DNA of 52,224 nt, taken from Xenorhabdus koppenhoeferi. Its GTDB lineage: Bacteria; Pseudomonadota; Gammaproteobacteria; Enterobacterales; Enterobacteriaceae. The notes below the pieces were generated by a model. It ran no database searches and was not told the origin of the DNA. It was given only the letters and a program-made list of their open reading frames with translations. Numbering within the stretch: position 1 is the stretch's first letter; each line of letters starts with the position of its first letter. The stretch lies in the NCBI RefSeq assembly GCF_900116635.1, contig NZ_FPBJ01000024.1:1-52224 (forward strand), given 5' to 3'. Shown here in pieces: positions 11,601 through 22,556 of this stretch. Both the position numbers and the translations under genes were made by a program.

Positions 11601-12907
11601 TTATTACTTCCCGTAATACCGAATTGCGTCTGATCGATGATTTTGGTCGAACGAAAGAAAGCTATAAAGTGCCTTACGGCTCGGTATTGGCGAAAGGTGA
11701 TGGTGAAGCAGTAACCGGCGGTGAAACCGTTGCAAACTGGGATCCACATACCATGCCAGTCGTGAGTGAAGTGTCCGGTATCATCCAGTTCTACGACATG
11801 GTTGATGGCCAGACCATCACCCGTCAGACGGACGAATTGACCGGCCTGTCTTCACTGGTAGTTCTGGATAGTGCAGAGCGTACCGGTAGTGGTAAGGACC
11901 TGCGTCCGGCACTGAAAATCGTAGATACTCAGGGTAACGATGTTCTGATCCCAGGTACAGATATGCCTGCTCAGTACTTCCTGCCGGGTAAAGCGATTGT
12001 TCAGCTGGAAGATGGCATCTCTATCTCTGCGGGTGATACGTTGGCGCGTATTCCTCAGGAATCTGGCGGTACTAAAGATATTACTGGTGGTCTGCCACGC
12101 GTTGCGGACCTGTTCGAAGCTCGTCGCCCGAAAGAACCTGCTATTCTGGCAGAAATCAGCGGTATCGTTTCCTTCGGTAAAGAAACCAAAGGTAAACGTC
12201 GTCTGGTGATCAGTCCGCTGGATGGTAGTGACGCATACGAAGAGATGATCCCTAAATGGCGTCAGCTCAACGTATTTGAAGGTGAGGTTGTTGAACGCGG
12301 TGATGTTATCTCCGATGGCCCAGAGTCTCCACATGACATTCTGCGCCTGCGTGGTGTTCATGCGGTTGCCCGTTACATCACTAACGAAGTGCAGGAAGTT
12401 TACCGTCTGCAAGGCGTTAAGATTAACGATAAACACATCGAAGTTATCGTTCGTCAGATGTTGCGTAAAGCAACTATCGCAAATGCGGGTAGCTCTGAAT
12501 TCCTTGAAGGTGAGCAGGTTGAATACGCGCGAGTTAAAGTCGCGAACCGTAAGCTGGAGCAGGATGGTAAAGTACCTGCGACTTTCCAACGTGATCTGTT
12601 GGGTATCACCAAAGCATCACTGGCAACAGAATCCTTCATCTCTGCGGCGTCGTTCCAGGAAACAACCCGCGTACTGACTGAAGCTGCTGTTGCAGGTAAA
12701 CGCGATGAGCTGCGTGGCCTGAAAGAGAACGTCATTGTTGGTCGTTTGATCCCTGCCGGTACAGGTTATGCTTACCATCAGGATCGTATCCGCCGCCGTC
12801 ACGAAAACGAAGTGACAGAAGCGCCACAAGTTAGCGTTGATGAAGCAACCGCAAACCTTGCTGAATTGTTGAATGCAGGTTTCGGTAACAGCAGCGCTAA
12901 CGAGTAA
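8681..12907 (+). CDS. rpoC: DNA-directed RNA polymerase subunit beta-prime
   Basis: Beta-prime carries the catalytic magnesium site of RNA polymerase. From the GTG at 8681 the protein has 1408 residues (E. coli 1407). I chose GTG over the upstream in-frame ATG at 8627 because the family start is (M)[19 protein letters not shown] and an AGGAGCC ribosome binding site lies eight bases ahead. The zinc site CLCG...CEKC (70-88), the catalytic [10 protein letters not shown] (about 458-467), the second zinc site around [11 protein letters not shown] (about 888-898) and the trigger-loop segment ([20 protein letters not shown], about 917-936) are present. It is the last gene of the operon, closed by the terminator at 12951. 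Confidence 0.98.
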   Translation: MKDLLKFLKAQTKTEEFDAIKIALASPDMIRSWSFGEVKKPETINYRTFKPERDGLFCARIFGPVKDYECLCGKYKRLKHRGVICEKCGVEVTQTKVRRERMGHIELASPTAHIWFLKSLPSRIGLLLDMPLRDIERVLYFESYVVVEGGMTNLERRQILTEEQYLDALEEFGDEFDAKMGAEAIQSLLKNMDLENECETLREELNETNSETKRKKLTKRIKLLEAFIQSGNKPEWMVLTVLPVLPPDLRPLVPLDGGRFATSDLNDLYRRVINRNNRLKRLLDLAAPDIIVRNEKRMLQEAVDALLDNGRRGRAITGSNKRPLKSLADMIKGKQGRFRQNLLGKRVDYSGRSVITVGPYLRLHQCGLPKKMALELFKPFIYGKLELRGLATTIKAAKKMVEREEAVVWDILDEVIREHPVLLNRAPTLHRLGIQAFEPVLIEGKAIQLHPLVCAAYNADFDGDQMAVHVPLTLEAQLEARALMMSTNNILSPASGEPIIVPSQDVVLGLYYMTRDCVNAKGEGMVLSGPKEAERVYRAGLASLHARVKVRITEEVRDGEGNVTVNTGLVDTTIGRAILWMIVPRGLPYSLINQALGKKAISRMLNTCYRILGLKPTVILADQTMYTGFAYAARSGVSVGIDDMVIPEKKEGIIAEAEAEVAEIQEQFQSGLVTAGERYNKVIDIWAAANERVAKAMMENLSTETVINRNGEEEQQVSFNNIFMMADSGARGSAAQIRQLAGMRGLMATPDGSIIETPITANFREGLNVLQYFISTHGARKGLADTALKTANSGYLTRRLVDVAQDLVVTEDDCGTHNGILMTPVIEGGDVKEPLRERVLGRVTAEDILKPGTADILVERNTLLNEKWCDLLEENSVDSVKVRSVVSCETDFGVCANCYGRDLARGHRINKGEAVGVIAAQSIGEPGTQLTMRTFHIGGAASRAAAESSIQVRNKGHLKLSNVKFVTNSAGKLVITSRNTELRLIDDFGRTKESYKVPYGSVLAKGDGEAVTGGETVANWDPHTMPVVSEVSGIIQFYDMVDGQTITRQTDELTGLSSLVVLDSAERTGSGKDLRPALKIVDTQGNDVLIPGTDMPAQYFLPGKAIVQLEDGISISAGDTLARIPQESGGTKDITGGLPRVADLFEARRPKEPAILAEISGIVSFGKETKGKRRLVISPLDGSDAYEEMIPKWRQLNVFEGEVVERGDVISDGPESPHDILRLRGVHAVARYITNEVQEVYRLQGVKINDKHIEVIVRQMLRKATIANAGSSEFLEGEQVEYARVKVANRKLEQDGKVPATFQRDLLGITKASLATESFISAASFQETTRVLTEAAVAGKRDELRGLKENVIVGRLIPAGTGYAYHQDRIRRRHENEVTEAPQVSVDEATANLAELLNAGFGNSSANE

Positions 12908-12950
12908 TATCGTGATGAGTAGCATACTCTATATGTATAGCTAATCGTGA

Positions 12951-12981
12951 AATGCCCTCTCTTGGTAGAGGGCATTTTTTT
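12951..12981 (+). terminator. Rho-independent terminator after rpoC
   Basis: AATGCCCTCT (12951-12960) pairs perfectly with AGAGGGCATT (12967-12976) around loop CTTGGT, followed by seven T. It lies 44 bases past the rpoC stop codon and only 15 bases before the next start codon at 12997. Confidence 0.9.
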
Positions 12982-12996
12982 GGATGAAAAATAAAA

Positions 12997-14292
12997 ATGA
13001 GACGAATTGTTCATGTTATTGCAATAATTTCCTTACCGTTTTTGATGTGTTTTTCCAATCCGGCTTTAGCGCAACATCATAGCCAGCCAAGCTACCGTTA
13101 TATGGAGATGACAAGAGATAGTGAAATCTATGCTTGGGTAGGAGAGCAAGTTATTGAGGTTGGAGTAATCAAAAAAGGACAAAGTTTACAAGCTATTAAA
13201 GAAACAGGAGAAGAAAGTGATTATTATGAATTCCATTTTGGTAATGGTAGTGGCTATATTGCCAAAGGAAATTTAAAGGAAATAGAGAAATCTGCATTTC
13301 CCAGTGATCCCTTCGATATTCTTCATAAAAAAGCTTCTCAAAATTTGGTGATTTTTAAAGCGGCTCAAGTCCACAGCACACCTGAAACTGATAGCAAACC
13401 AATTACAGTTTTGACGGGAAATCTCCGCTACCCGGTTTTAGACAAATTACGTGATCATTCATACCATACTTGGTATGAAATTAATTTCGGGGATCGACTG
13501 GGTTACATTAGTGATCGGGATGCTGAACTGGACAATGGTATTCCTCTGTTAACTTATCACCATATTCTTCGTGATAAAGAGAATAAACGTTTTCTCCATA
13601 CCTCAACAACGACATCTCTGACGGCTTTTCGTGAGCAGATGGATTACTTGAAACGGGAGGGATACACAACAATTTCATTGTATGAATTGGAAGGCTATTT
13701 AAATAGTACGATTAATTTACCAGCAAAAGTGGTTGGTTTGACCTTTGATGACGGTCTGAAATCTGTTTATCGTTATGCTTACCCTATTTTGAAAAATAAT
13801 AATCAGAAAGCGACATTCTTTATTATTTCATCCCGAATTAAACGTTATCCACAGAAATGGAATCCTGATAGTTTACAATTTACTAGCCTTTCTGAATTAT
13901 ATGCTATGCAGGATGTGTTTGATTTCCAATCTCATACGCATTTTCTGCATCGTTTAGGAAAAGAGAAACAGCCCATATTATTTAGTCGGTCGAGTAATAC
14001 TATTTTATATGATTTTGAACGTTCGAGACGTGCCTTGTCACAATTTAATCCGCATGTGCTTTATCTCTCTTACCCTTTTGGTGGATACAATTTAAAAGCA
14101 ATGAAAGCTGCTGAAAAAGCTGGGTTTCATTTAGCTGTCACTACGATACAAGGCAAAGTAAAACTGGGAGATAATCCATTTTCTTTGAAACGGTTATATA
14201 TATTACGGATAGATCCCATTGAAAAAATGGCAAGAATGATTGCTAATAATCCAGATCCAATGTCTTTGCAACCGATTGATAATAGAATGTAA
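12997..14292 (+). CDS. Exported polysaccharide deacetylase with SH3-like domains
   Basis: The 431-residue product has a Sec signal peptide (MRRIVHVIAIISLPFLMCFS, cleavage after NPALA near residue 25), two SH3-like repeats (about 30-95 and 110-175, each ending in GYI[AS]-type motifs) and a C-terminal NodB deacetylase domain (about 185-410). NodB hallmarks seen: LTFDDG (metal-binding Asp pair), SHTH (metal-binding His), and YPFGGYN. These enzymes remove N-acetyl groups from surface polysaccharides or peptidoglycan; closest in layout are PgaB/IcaB-type deacetylases, but there is no pga operon here, so the substrate is open. The gene is AT-rich compared with rpoC, suggesting a different history, and it starts only 15 bases after the rpoC terminator with a weak ribosome binding site (GGATGA). 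Confidence 0.8.
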   Translation: MRRIVHVIAIISLPFLMCFSNPALAQHHSQPSYRYMEMTRDSEIYAWVGEQVIEVGVIKKGQSLQAIKETGEESDYYEFHFGNGSGYIAKGNLKEIEKSAFPSDPFDILHKKASQNLVIFKAAQVHSTPETDSKPITVLTGNLRYPVLDKLRDHSYHTWYEINFGDRLGYISDRDAELDNGIPLLTYHHILRDKENKRFLHTSTTTSLTAFREQMDYLKREGYTTISLYELEGYLNSTINLPAKVVGLTFDDGLKSVYRYAYPILKNNNQKATFFIISSRIKRYPQKWNPDSLQFTSLSELYAMQDVFDFQSHTHFLHRLGKEKQPILFSRSSNTILYDFERSRRALSQFNPHVLYLSYPFGGYNLKAMKAAEKAGFHLAVTTIQGKVKLGDNPFSLKRLYILRIDPIEKMARMIANNPDPMSLQPIDNRM

Positions 14293-14366
14293 GATATAAA
14301 ATCATTTAGCCGATAAATAATAGTTGGTCACTCTTAATGTGATAATTTTTTCTGAGGATGGAAATT

Positions 14367-14624
14367 ATGGATTTCTTGGTATTAATATTGGAAATTTTTT
14401 ATGACTTTATAAAGTGTATTATCAAGTTTTTTGCCTGGATATTTGAGATTACCATGAAGGATATTGTTATTTCATTGCTTTCTATAAGTGTTTTATGCTG
14501 CATTATATTTTTATTCATAATGCCTAAGTTTATTTTCAATATCTTGTTATTATTGATATTCATTTGTTTGGTTTTTAAATTCCGTGGAAAAATAAGAAGA
14601 TATTTGAATAAGAAAGTCTTTTAA
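14367..14624 (+). CDS. Small membrane protein, unknown function
   Basis: An 85-residue, very hydrophobic product with about two membrane helices (roughly residues 3-28 and 34-70) and a basic tail (KFRGKIRRYLNKK). The ATG at 14367 has TGAGG at a good distance; the ATG at 14358 is too close to it. I do not recognise a family. It follows the deacetylase by 74 bases on the same strand and shares its AT-rich composition, so the two may have arrived together. A spurious AT-rich frame cannot be excluded. Confidence 0.5.
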   Translation: MDFLVLILEIFYDFIKCIIKFFAWIFEITMKDIVISLLSISVLCCIIFLFIMPKFIFNILLLLIFICLVFKFRGKIRRYLNKKVF

Positions 14625-14662
14625 TAGCCTATTTCTCTAGGATCTCAAGTTAAATATTTCTT

Positions 14663-14767
14663 TATACCCTATAAACTTCAAGTTGCGGCTCGTAAGACGA
14701 AAACTGCTTATTATCTCCCCGCAGCGCGGGGAGATAATAAATGTGTATTGAAGTACAACGAGAATAT
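14663..14767. repeat. Degenerate repeat copy with a perfect 33-bp palindrome
   Basis: The left end TATACCCTATAAACTTCAAG resembles the TATACCC repeat termini; the right end (ACAACGAGAATATA) is poorly conserved. Inside, TTATTATCTCCCCGC (14708-14722) and its exact complement (14726-14740) form a 15-bp stem with loop AGC. On the minus strand the stem is followed by GCAGTTTT and lies 47 bases after malM, so it may end the malKBM transcript; it also faces the end of the small membrane protein gene. Confidence 0.6.
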
Positions 14768-14786
14768 AATTATTTGGTAACTCAAT

Positions 14787-15757
14787 CTATTTTTTGTTTT
14801 TTATCATCTTGATAAAAGTTTCCCGTGCAGTTGGGGAACCAAGGCGTTCTGCTTCATCCAAAAGCTTCAGTGCCTTATCAATATCACTATTGCTAATTGC
14901 CTTCTTAATGGCGTCATTAAAATACTGTTCGGTATCGTTCAGTACAGGCTTAATTGTGGTAGTAGCAGGTTGCGACGTAACTGTAGCCGGTGTTATCACA
15001 GGTGCAGATAATGTTTGTGCAGAGCCGACAGTGAGCGGTTTTGGTGCTGGTGTAGAAAATATTTGCCCAATCAATATATTGCCCGCATCACGTTCTGATT
15101 TAATTTGTAGAGCTAAGGTCCCGGTTTCTGTATGGCGGGCGATGGGGTCAGGAATATTGGGGACTACGTTTCCGACTCCTTGAGCATAGGCTTTAGCAGG
15201 GTCGGTTATTTGTGTCGAGGTCTTTAAATCAGCAAGGGTAGTATAAACCAGCAGATAAATTCTCTGTTGTCCCAATGCAGGTGTTAGTTTTAATGTGCCT
15301 TCCAGTCTGTCGGCAGACATAATACCCGGTTGTTGATAGCGAAAATAATGACTTGGATAAAAGGCAGCAGGGCGTAGTTGTTCATCAAATATTAAAACAT
15401 TTGGTGAATATACCTGTTTATCCTTAACCAGACTATTTAGCGTGACTTCCAACGAACCTTGATTAGCCGGTAAAGCAAATGTAGCTATTGCCCCACGAAT
15501 ATTTTCAGCATTGAGCCGTTGCGATGAACCATTGAGGCTAATAGTTTGTGTAGCTTGAGTATTAATTGGCTGCCATTGCAACTTCTGTAAGGTTGGCAGG
15601 GACAAAACTGGAGCAATAGCACTTGTTTCTATGCCAGATCCTGTTTTATTAACCATTACTGTATCAGATTCAGCCGTATCTGATACGGCATAACTTACAG
15701 AAGGTATTAGGTTACAAAGCAAAGCGCCGAAACAAAGCGAAAGTAATTTATTTTTCA

Positions 15758-15758
<1 letters not shown>
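14787..15758 (-). CDS. malM: Maltose operon periplasmic protein MalM
   Basis: MalM is a periplasmic protein of the maltose regulon without a settled role. The 323-residue product has a signal peptide (MKNKLLSLCFGALLCNLIPS, cleavage near SYA, about residue 27), a central domain with the MalM-type LPTLQKLQWQPI and GNVVPNIPDPIARH segments, and a C-terminal helical tail (KPVLNDTEQYFNDAIKKAI). The ATG at 15758 overlaps the lamB stop (TAATG), so the TTG nine bases upstream was rejected. It is the last gene of malK-lamB-malM. Confidence 0.88.
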
Positions 15759-18158
<2,400 letters not shown>

Positions 18159-18363
18159 GTGCTCCCTCCCTAGGATTTGCCACCTCAGTCTTCTATTTAT
18201 TTCCTATTCACCGTATAAGGCATCCAGAGTAAAATTGATAGCAGAATTGTGTACAAAATAACAGGCGTGAGAATCCTCCATCCCAGAGTTTTTTGTGGGG
18301 GGAGGAATCAGGATGACGAGATTAAGGCGATTAGGTATTGGAAGAATAAATTATTAAATAAGA

Positions 18364-18379
18364 TGTGATTTGAGTCGCA
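18364..18379. promoter_or_regulatory. CRP site (malK-malE region)
   Basis: TGTGA-TTTGAG-TCGCA matches the CRP consensus TGTGA-N6-TCACA in nine of ten core positions. It lies between the malK-proximal and malE-proximal MalT boxes, as CRP sites do in E. coli. Confidence 0.6.
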
Positions 18380-18425
18380 TAAAATGATGCCATATTAGTA
18401 TTAACATTCTGATTTTAAATATTTT

Positions 18426-18441
18426 TGTAAGCTGGCTCACA
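18426..18441. promoter_or_regulatory. CRP site (malE-proximal)
   Basis: TGTAA-GCTGGC-TCACA matches the CRP consensus in nine of ten core positions, 27 bases upstream of the malE-proximal MalT box at 18468. Confidence 0.6.
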
Positions 18442-18545
18442 CTCATTTTGTTTAAGGCGTAGAGCAAGGGAGGATGAATATTTTCCTCGTTGGTAGCACA
18501 CTGGAAACTATTTTCTAGTCATGTAGTGAAGCAACTAGTAATGAA

Positions 18546-18581
18546 ACAGTTAGTAATACAGTTAGTAATACAGTTAGTAAT
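18546..18581 (+). repeat. Three exact 12-bp tandem repeats upstream of malE
   Basis: ACAGTTAGTAAT occurs three times without interruption, preceded by a degenerate unit (CAACTAGTAAT) near 18533. The array ends 45 bases before the malE start codon, probably in or near the 5' untranslated region. Confidence 0.85.
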
Positions 18582-18626
18582 AAAGTAGGTCATCCTGAAC
18601 TGACAATTGATAAAAAGGACGGAATA

Positions 18627-19826
18627 ATGACAAAAAAAATATTGAGCGTGGGTACCCGCACTCTGATATTTTCCGTTTTGACGACTTGGATGCTGTCTGC
18701 TCCTGCTGTTGCAAAGCTTGAAGAAGGCAAGCTGGTGATTTGGATTAATGGCGATAAAGGCTATAACGGACTGTCACAGGTTGGTGAAAAATTTGCAAAA
18801 GAAACGGGAATTCCTGTCGTTGTTGAACATCCCGATAAACTGGAAGAAAAATATACCCAGATTGCAGCGACCGGAGATGGGCCGGATATTATTTTCTGGG
18901 CTCATGACCGTTTTGGTGGTTATGCTCAATCAGGTTTGGTCACTGAAATTACACCTGATAATTCTTTTATCAATAAGCTATTTCCTTTTACATGGGATGC
19001 TGTTCGTTATGATGGAAAATTGATGGGGTATCCTGTCGCAGTTGAAGCACTCTCCCTTATCTACAATAAAGATTTGATCAAATCCCCTCCAAAAACATGG
19101 GAAGAAATTCCTGCCCTGGATAATGAACTGAAAAAGCAAAATAAAAGTGCAATTATGTTTAATTTGCAGGAGCCTTATTTCACCTGGCCGTTAATTGCAG
19201 CTGATGGCGGATATGCATTTAAGGCAGAAAATGGCACCTATAACGTTAAAGATAGTGGTGTTAATAATTCAGGTTCTAAAGCAGGGATGCAGTTTCTGGC
19301 TGATTTAATCAAAAATAAACATCTCAATGCTGATATTGATTATTCTATTGCTGAAGCCACTTTCAATAAAGGCAAAACAGCGATGACTATCAATGGGCCG
19401 TGGGCATGGGCGAATATAGATAAAAGCAAGATTAATTACGGAGTTACTTTATTGCCAACTTTCAAAGGAAATCCTTCTAAACCCTTTGTTGGCATCTTAA
19501 CCGCAGGAATAAATGCAGCCAGTCCAAATAAAGAACTGGCGAAAGAGTTTTTGGAAAACTATCTGCTCACAAACGAAGGTCTGGCAATGATGGATAAAGA
19601 TAAGCCGTTGGGAGCTGTGGCGTTGAAATCTTATCAGGCAATCCTGGAAAAAGATCCTCGTATTGCTGCTACGATGGTAAATGCCCAAAAGGGCGAAATT
19701 ATGCCGAACATTTCACAAATGAGTAGCTTTTGGTACGCAATGCGTAGCGCGGTTCTTAACGTGGTTAGCGGCCGTCAAAAGGTTGATGCCGCCCTCAATG
19801 ATGCCGAAGCGAGAATAACAAAATAA
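18627..19826 (+). CDS. malE: Maltose/maltodextrin-binding periplasmic protein
   Basis: MalE captures maltodextrins in the periplasm, delivers them to MalFGK2 and also serves maltose chemotaxis. The 399-residue precursor has a signal peptide ending PAVA (about residue 28) before [20 protein letters not shown], the standard mature start. The domain motifs [30 protein letters not shown] and the C-terminal binding segment [14 protein letters not shown] are intact. The start has an AAGGACGG ribosome binding site. It heads malE-malF-malG. Confidence 0.97.
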   Translation: MTKKILSVGTRTLIFSVLTTWMLSAPAVAKLEEGKLVIWINGDKGYNGLSQVGEKFAKETGIPVVVEHPDKLEEKYTQIAATGDGPDIIFWAHDRFGGYAQSGLVTEITPDNSFINKLFPFTWDAVRYDGKLMGYPVAVEALSLIYNKDLIKSPPKTWEEIPALDNELKKQNKSAIMFNLQEPYFTWPLIAADGGYAFKAENGTYNVKDSGVNNSGSKAGMQFLADLIKNKHLNADIDYSIAEATFNKGKTAMTINGPWAWANIDKSKINYGVTLLPTFKGNPSKPFVGILTAGINAASPNKELAKEFLENYLLTNEGLAMMDKDKPLGAVALKSYQAILEKDPRIAATMVNAQKGEIMPNISQMSSFWYAMRSAVLNVVSGRQKVDAALNDAEARITK

Positions 19827-19834
19827 ACGGATGA

Positions 19835-19882
19835 CAGGTTCCTTTCAAATCAGGAGCCTTAGCGCCTATCTGGATAGGGGCT
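19835..19882 (+). other. Two imperfect hairpins in the malE-malF gap
   Basis: AGGTTCCT/AGGAGCCT and GCGCCTAT/ATAGGGGC form two adjacent stems, each with one mismatch, within 60 bases after malE. In E. coli this gap holds REP elements that stabilise malE mRNA relative to malFG; a similar role is inferred. No T-run follows, so this is not a full terminator. Confidence 0.5.
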
Positions 19883-19918
19883 TAATTACCGGAAAGAAAT
19901 AGTAACAGGACGTGCAAT

Positions 19919-21475
19919 ATGTCAGCGACATTAGAAAAAACAGTATGGTGGCAGAGTCCTGTCCTGAAATGGTTTGCTATTGGTTTGTGTCTGCTTTGTA
20001 CTGGTTATTTGGTTGTACTGATGTATGCGAAGGGAGAATATCTGTTCGCCATGTTGACATTGGTATTACTGGGAAGTGGTATTTATATTTTTTCCAATAG
20101 TAAGGCTTATGCTTGGCGTTATACCTATCCAGGAATTGCTGGAATAGGGTTGTTTATCCTGTTTCCGCTTATCTGCACGATTGCCATTGCCTTTACAAAT
20201 TACAGCAGCACTAATCAATTAACTTTTGAACGTGCTCAAACTCTGCTAATGAGTCGTCAATATCAGGCAGGACAGCCATTTAATTTCAAACTTTATTCTG
20301 TATCTGAGCAGTGGGTTTTAGTACTGAACGTCTCTGATAGTTCTCAATGGCTGGTATCTTCTCCTTTTTCACTCTCTGGGACGGAAGAAATTACTTTACC
20401 TTTACATGAACAGGAAATAAATTTTGAAGGTGATGCTGCGACACTTCGTACCATTACCCAGCATCGGCAGGTATTAGGTCAACTAGTGGCGGTTCTTCCC
20501 GATGGCAGTAAGTTGAGAATGAGTTCCCTGCGTCAGTTTTCAGCTATACACCCTCTTTATTCCCTTAGCGAAGATGGGACAACACTGACGAATAAACAAA
20601 CGGGCATACAATATCGACCAAATATGGAGACAGGGTTCTATCAATCCATTAACGCTGAGGGGGCATGGAATAAGGAAATATTGAGTCCTGGATTCACAGT
20701 TCCTATTGGTTGGAAAAACTTCTTACGGGTGATACAGGATGAAGGTATTCAAAAACCTTTTTTGTCTATTTTTGTCTGGACGATGCTTTTTTCTTTGCTG
20801 ACAGTTAGCTTAACGGCTGCGCTAGGCATGATCCTCGCTTGTATTATGCAGTGGGAAGCCCTTAAGGGGCGAGCAATTTACCGTGTACTGCTTATTTTGC
20901 CTTATGCGGTTCCTTCATTTATCTCAATTTTGATTTTCAAGGGTTTGTTTAATCAGAGTTTTGGTGAAATAAATCTGGTGCTGAATGGGTTGTTTGGTCT
21001 TAAACCGGATTGGTTTGCAGATCCGATATTGGCTCGAACGATGTTGATTGTCGTAAATACATGGTTGGGCTATCCCTATATGATGATCCTCTGTATGGGG
21101 CTGCTAAAGGCGATCCCGAATGATCTCTATGAAGCATCGGCGCTTGATGGAGCAGGGCCATGGCAAAACTTCACCAAAATTACCTTTCCATTATTGATTA
21201 AGCCTTTGACTCCGTTGCTGATTGCCAGCTTTGCTTTTAACTTTAATAACTTTGTCCTGATTCAGTTGTTAACCAATGGTAGGCCAGATCATATTGGCAC
21301 AACCACTCCAGCGGGTTATACCGATCTTTTGGTGAGTTATACCTACCGTATTGCGTTTGAAGGGGGTGGCGGGCAGGATTTTGGCCTGGCAGCAGCAATT
21401 GCGACACTAATATTCCTGTTAGTGGGTGCGTTAGCCATCATCAATTTGAAAACCACTCGCATTAAATTTGACTAA
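19919..21475 (+). CDS. malF: Maltose transporter permease MalF
   Basis: MalF is one of the two membrane subunits of the maltose importer and holds the sugar-binding site inside the membrane. The 518-residue product (E. coli 514) has three N-terminal helices (about 17-35, 39-58, 70-92), the large periplasmic P2 domain (about 93-275) that grips MalE, and five C-terminal helices. The coupling EAA loop is seen as EASALDGAGPWQNF (about 401). It is 92 bases downstream of malE and 12 bases before malG. Confidence 0.96.
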   Translation: MSATLEKTVWWQSPVLKWFAIGLCLLCTGYLVVLMYAKGEYLFAMLTLVLLGSGIYIFSNSKAYAWRYTYPGIAGIGLFILFPLICTIAIAFTNYSSTNQLTFERAQTLLMSRQYQAGQPFNFKLYSVSEQWVLVLNVSDSSQWLVSSPFSLSGTEEITLPLHEQEINFEGDAATLRTITQHRQVLGQLVAVLPDGSKLRMSSLRQFSAIHPLYSLSEDGTTLTNKQTGIQYRPNMETGFYQSINAEGAWNKEILSPGFTVPIGWKNFLRVIQDEGIQKPFLSIFVWTMLFSLLTVSLTAALGMILACIMQWEALKGRAIYRVLLILPYAVPSFISILIFKGLFNQSFGEINLVLNGLFGLKPDWFADPILARTMLIVVNTWLGYPYMMILCMGLLKAIPNDLYEASALDGAGPWQNFTKITFPLLIKPLTPLLIASFAFNFNNFVLIQLLTNGRPDHIGTTTPAGYTDLLVSYTYRIAFEGGGGQDFGLAAAIATLIFLLVGALAIINLKTTRIKFD

Positions 21476-21487
21476 GGAGATAAAAGT

Positions 21488-22378
21488 ATGGCGATGGTGC
21501 AACCCAAATCGCAACGCTGGCGGGTATGGATAACACATCTATTTATGTTGGCTTTTATCGCTTTGATTTTATTTCCTTTGTTGATGGTGATTGCTATTTC
21601 TTTGCGTCCGGGAAATTTTGCGACAGGTAGTCTCATTCCAGACGCTATTTCATGGGAACATTGGAAGCTCGCACTTGGCTATAGTGTAGAATCTTCTGAT
21701 GGGCATATGATACCCCCGCCATTTCCCGTTATGCAGTGGCTGTGGAATTCGGTGAAAGTTGCATTTATTACTGCGACTGGAATTGTTGCATTATCAACGA
21801 CCTGTGCATATGCGTTTGCCAGAATGCGTTTTCGCGGTAAGAGTGTTTTACTGAAAAGTATGTTGATTTTTCAGATGTTCCCCGCGGTACTTTCGTTGGT
21901 AGCACTATATGCCCTGTTTGATCGGTTGGGAGAATATCTTCCTTTTCTTGGACTCAATACCCACGGCGGGGTGATTTTTGCCTATATGGGGGGGATAGCT
22001 CTGCATGTATGGACGATCAAAGGTTATTTTGAAACGATAGATCGCTCGCTGGAAGAAGCCGCTATGTTGGATGGGGCATCATCGTGGCAAGTTTTCCGTT
22101 TGATATTACTGCCGCTTTCTGTGCCGATATTGGCTGTCGTGTTTATCTTGTCTTTTATTGGTGTAATTACTGAAGTCCCCGTTGCCTCGTTGTTACTACA
22201 GGACGTAGACAATTACACGTTAGCTGTTGGTATGCAGCAATATCTTCACCCTCAAAACTATCTCTGGGGCGATTTTGCCGCCGCAGCAGTGCTTTCTGCC
22301 ATTCCTATTACTATGGTTTTTCTACTTGCCCAACGTTGGTTAGTCGGAGGATTGACTTCGGGAGGCGTGAAGGGCTGA
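21488..22378 (+). CDS. malG: Maltose transporter permease MalG
   Basis: MalG pairs with MalF in the importer channel. The product has 296 residues, the E. coli length. Six membrane helices are expected; the EAA coupling loop is [12 protein letters not shown] (about 190), and the C-terminus (SGGVKG), which inserts into the MalK interface and reaches MalE in known structures, is conserved. The start has AAGGAG ahead and lies 12 bases after malF. malQ converges from the other side. Confidence 0.97.
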   Translation: MAMVQPKSQRWRVWITHLFMLAFIALILFPLLMVIAISLRPGNFATGSLIPDAISWEHWKLALGYSVESSDGHMIPPPFPVMQWLWNSVKVAFITATGIVALSTTCAYAFARMRFRGKSVLLKSMLIFQMFPAVLSLVALYALFDRLGEYLPFLGLNTHGGVIFAYMGGIALHVWTIKGYFETIDRSLEEAAMLDGASSWQVFRLILLPLSVPILAVVFILSFIGVITEVPVASLLLQDVDNYTLAVGMQQYLHPQNYLWGDFAAAAVLSAIPITMVFLLAQRWLVGGLTSGGVKG

Positions 22379-22395
22379 TCGTTGGTTAAAGCTAA

Positions 22396-22479
22396 AAATC
22401 CCCAGAAGCATAGATAACTATGTGACTGGGGTGAGTAAGCGTCGCCAATAAAGCTACAATCTGGAAGACGAAGAGTATA
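22396..22479. repeat. Partial palindromic repeat between malG and malQ
   Basis: The right half of the 196-bp rpoB-rpoC element is present here: the CCCC...CATAG-ATAA-CTATG...GGGG hairpin (about 22399-22431), then GCCAATAAAGCTACAATCTG and GAAGACGAAGAGTATA. The left terminus is absent. It sits between the convergent malG and malQ, so the hairpin might also help end transcription. Confidence 0.75.
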
Positions 22480-22556
22480 TAAGTGAGTTTTCTGGTCTTG
22501 ATTATAGCCATGTGTTAACTGAAAACTGTTTTTTCCCTTCTACACAATTTAACAAG

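Larger units (their letters stand above)
18159..18626. promoter_or_regulatory. malK-malE divergent control region with MalT boxes
   Basis: This gap contains several matches to the MalT half-site GGA(G/T)GA: inverted copies in TCCTCCATCCC (18274-18284), GGGGAGGA (18299-18306), GGATGA (18311-18316), GGGAGGATGA (18468-18477) and an inverted TCATCC (18590-18595). Two CRP-like sites and a tandem repeat are listed separately. The arrangement resembles the E. coli malEp-malKp region, where MalT and CRP jointly activate both operons, but the gap is longer (468 against about 270). Exact -10/-35 elements were not assigned. Confidence 0.75.

Noticed and set aside
11852-12589. 245-codon minus-strand open frame inside rpoC
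   Set aside because: Fully antisense to conserved rpoC with no ribosome binding site or recognisable domain.
18546-18581. Iteron array or CRISPR
   Set aside because: The units are only 12 bp, contiguous without spacers, and no replication or Cas gene is near.
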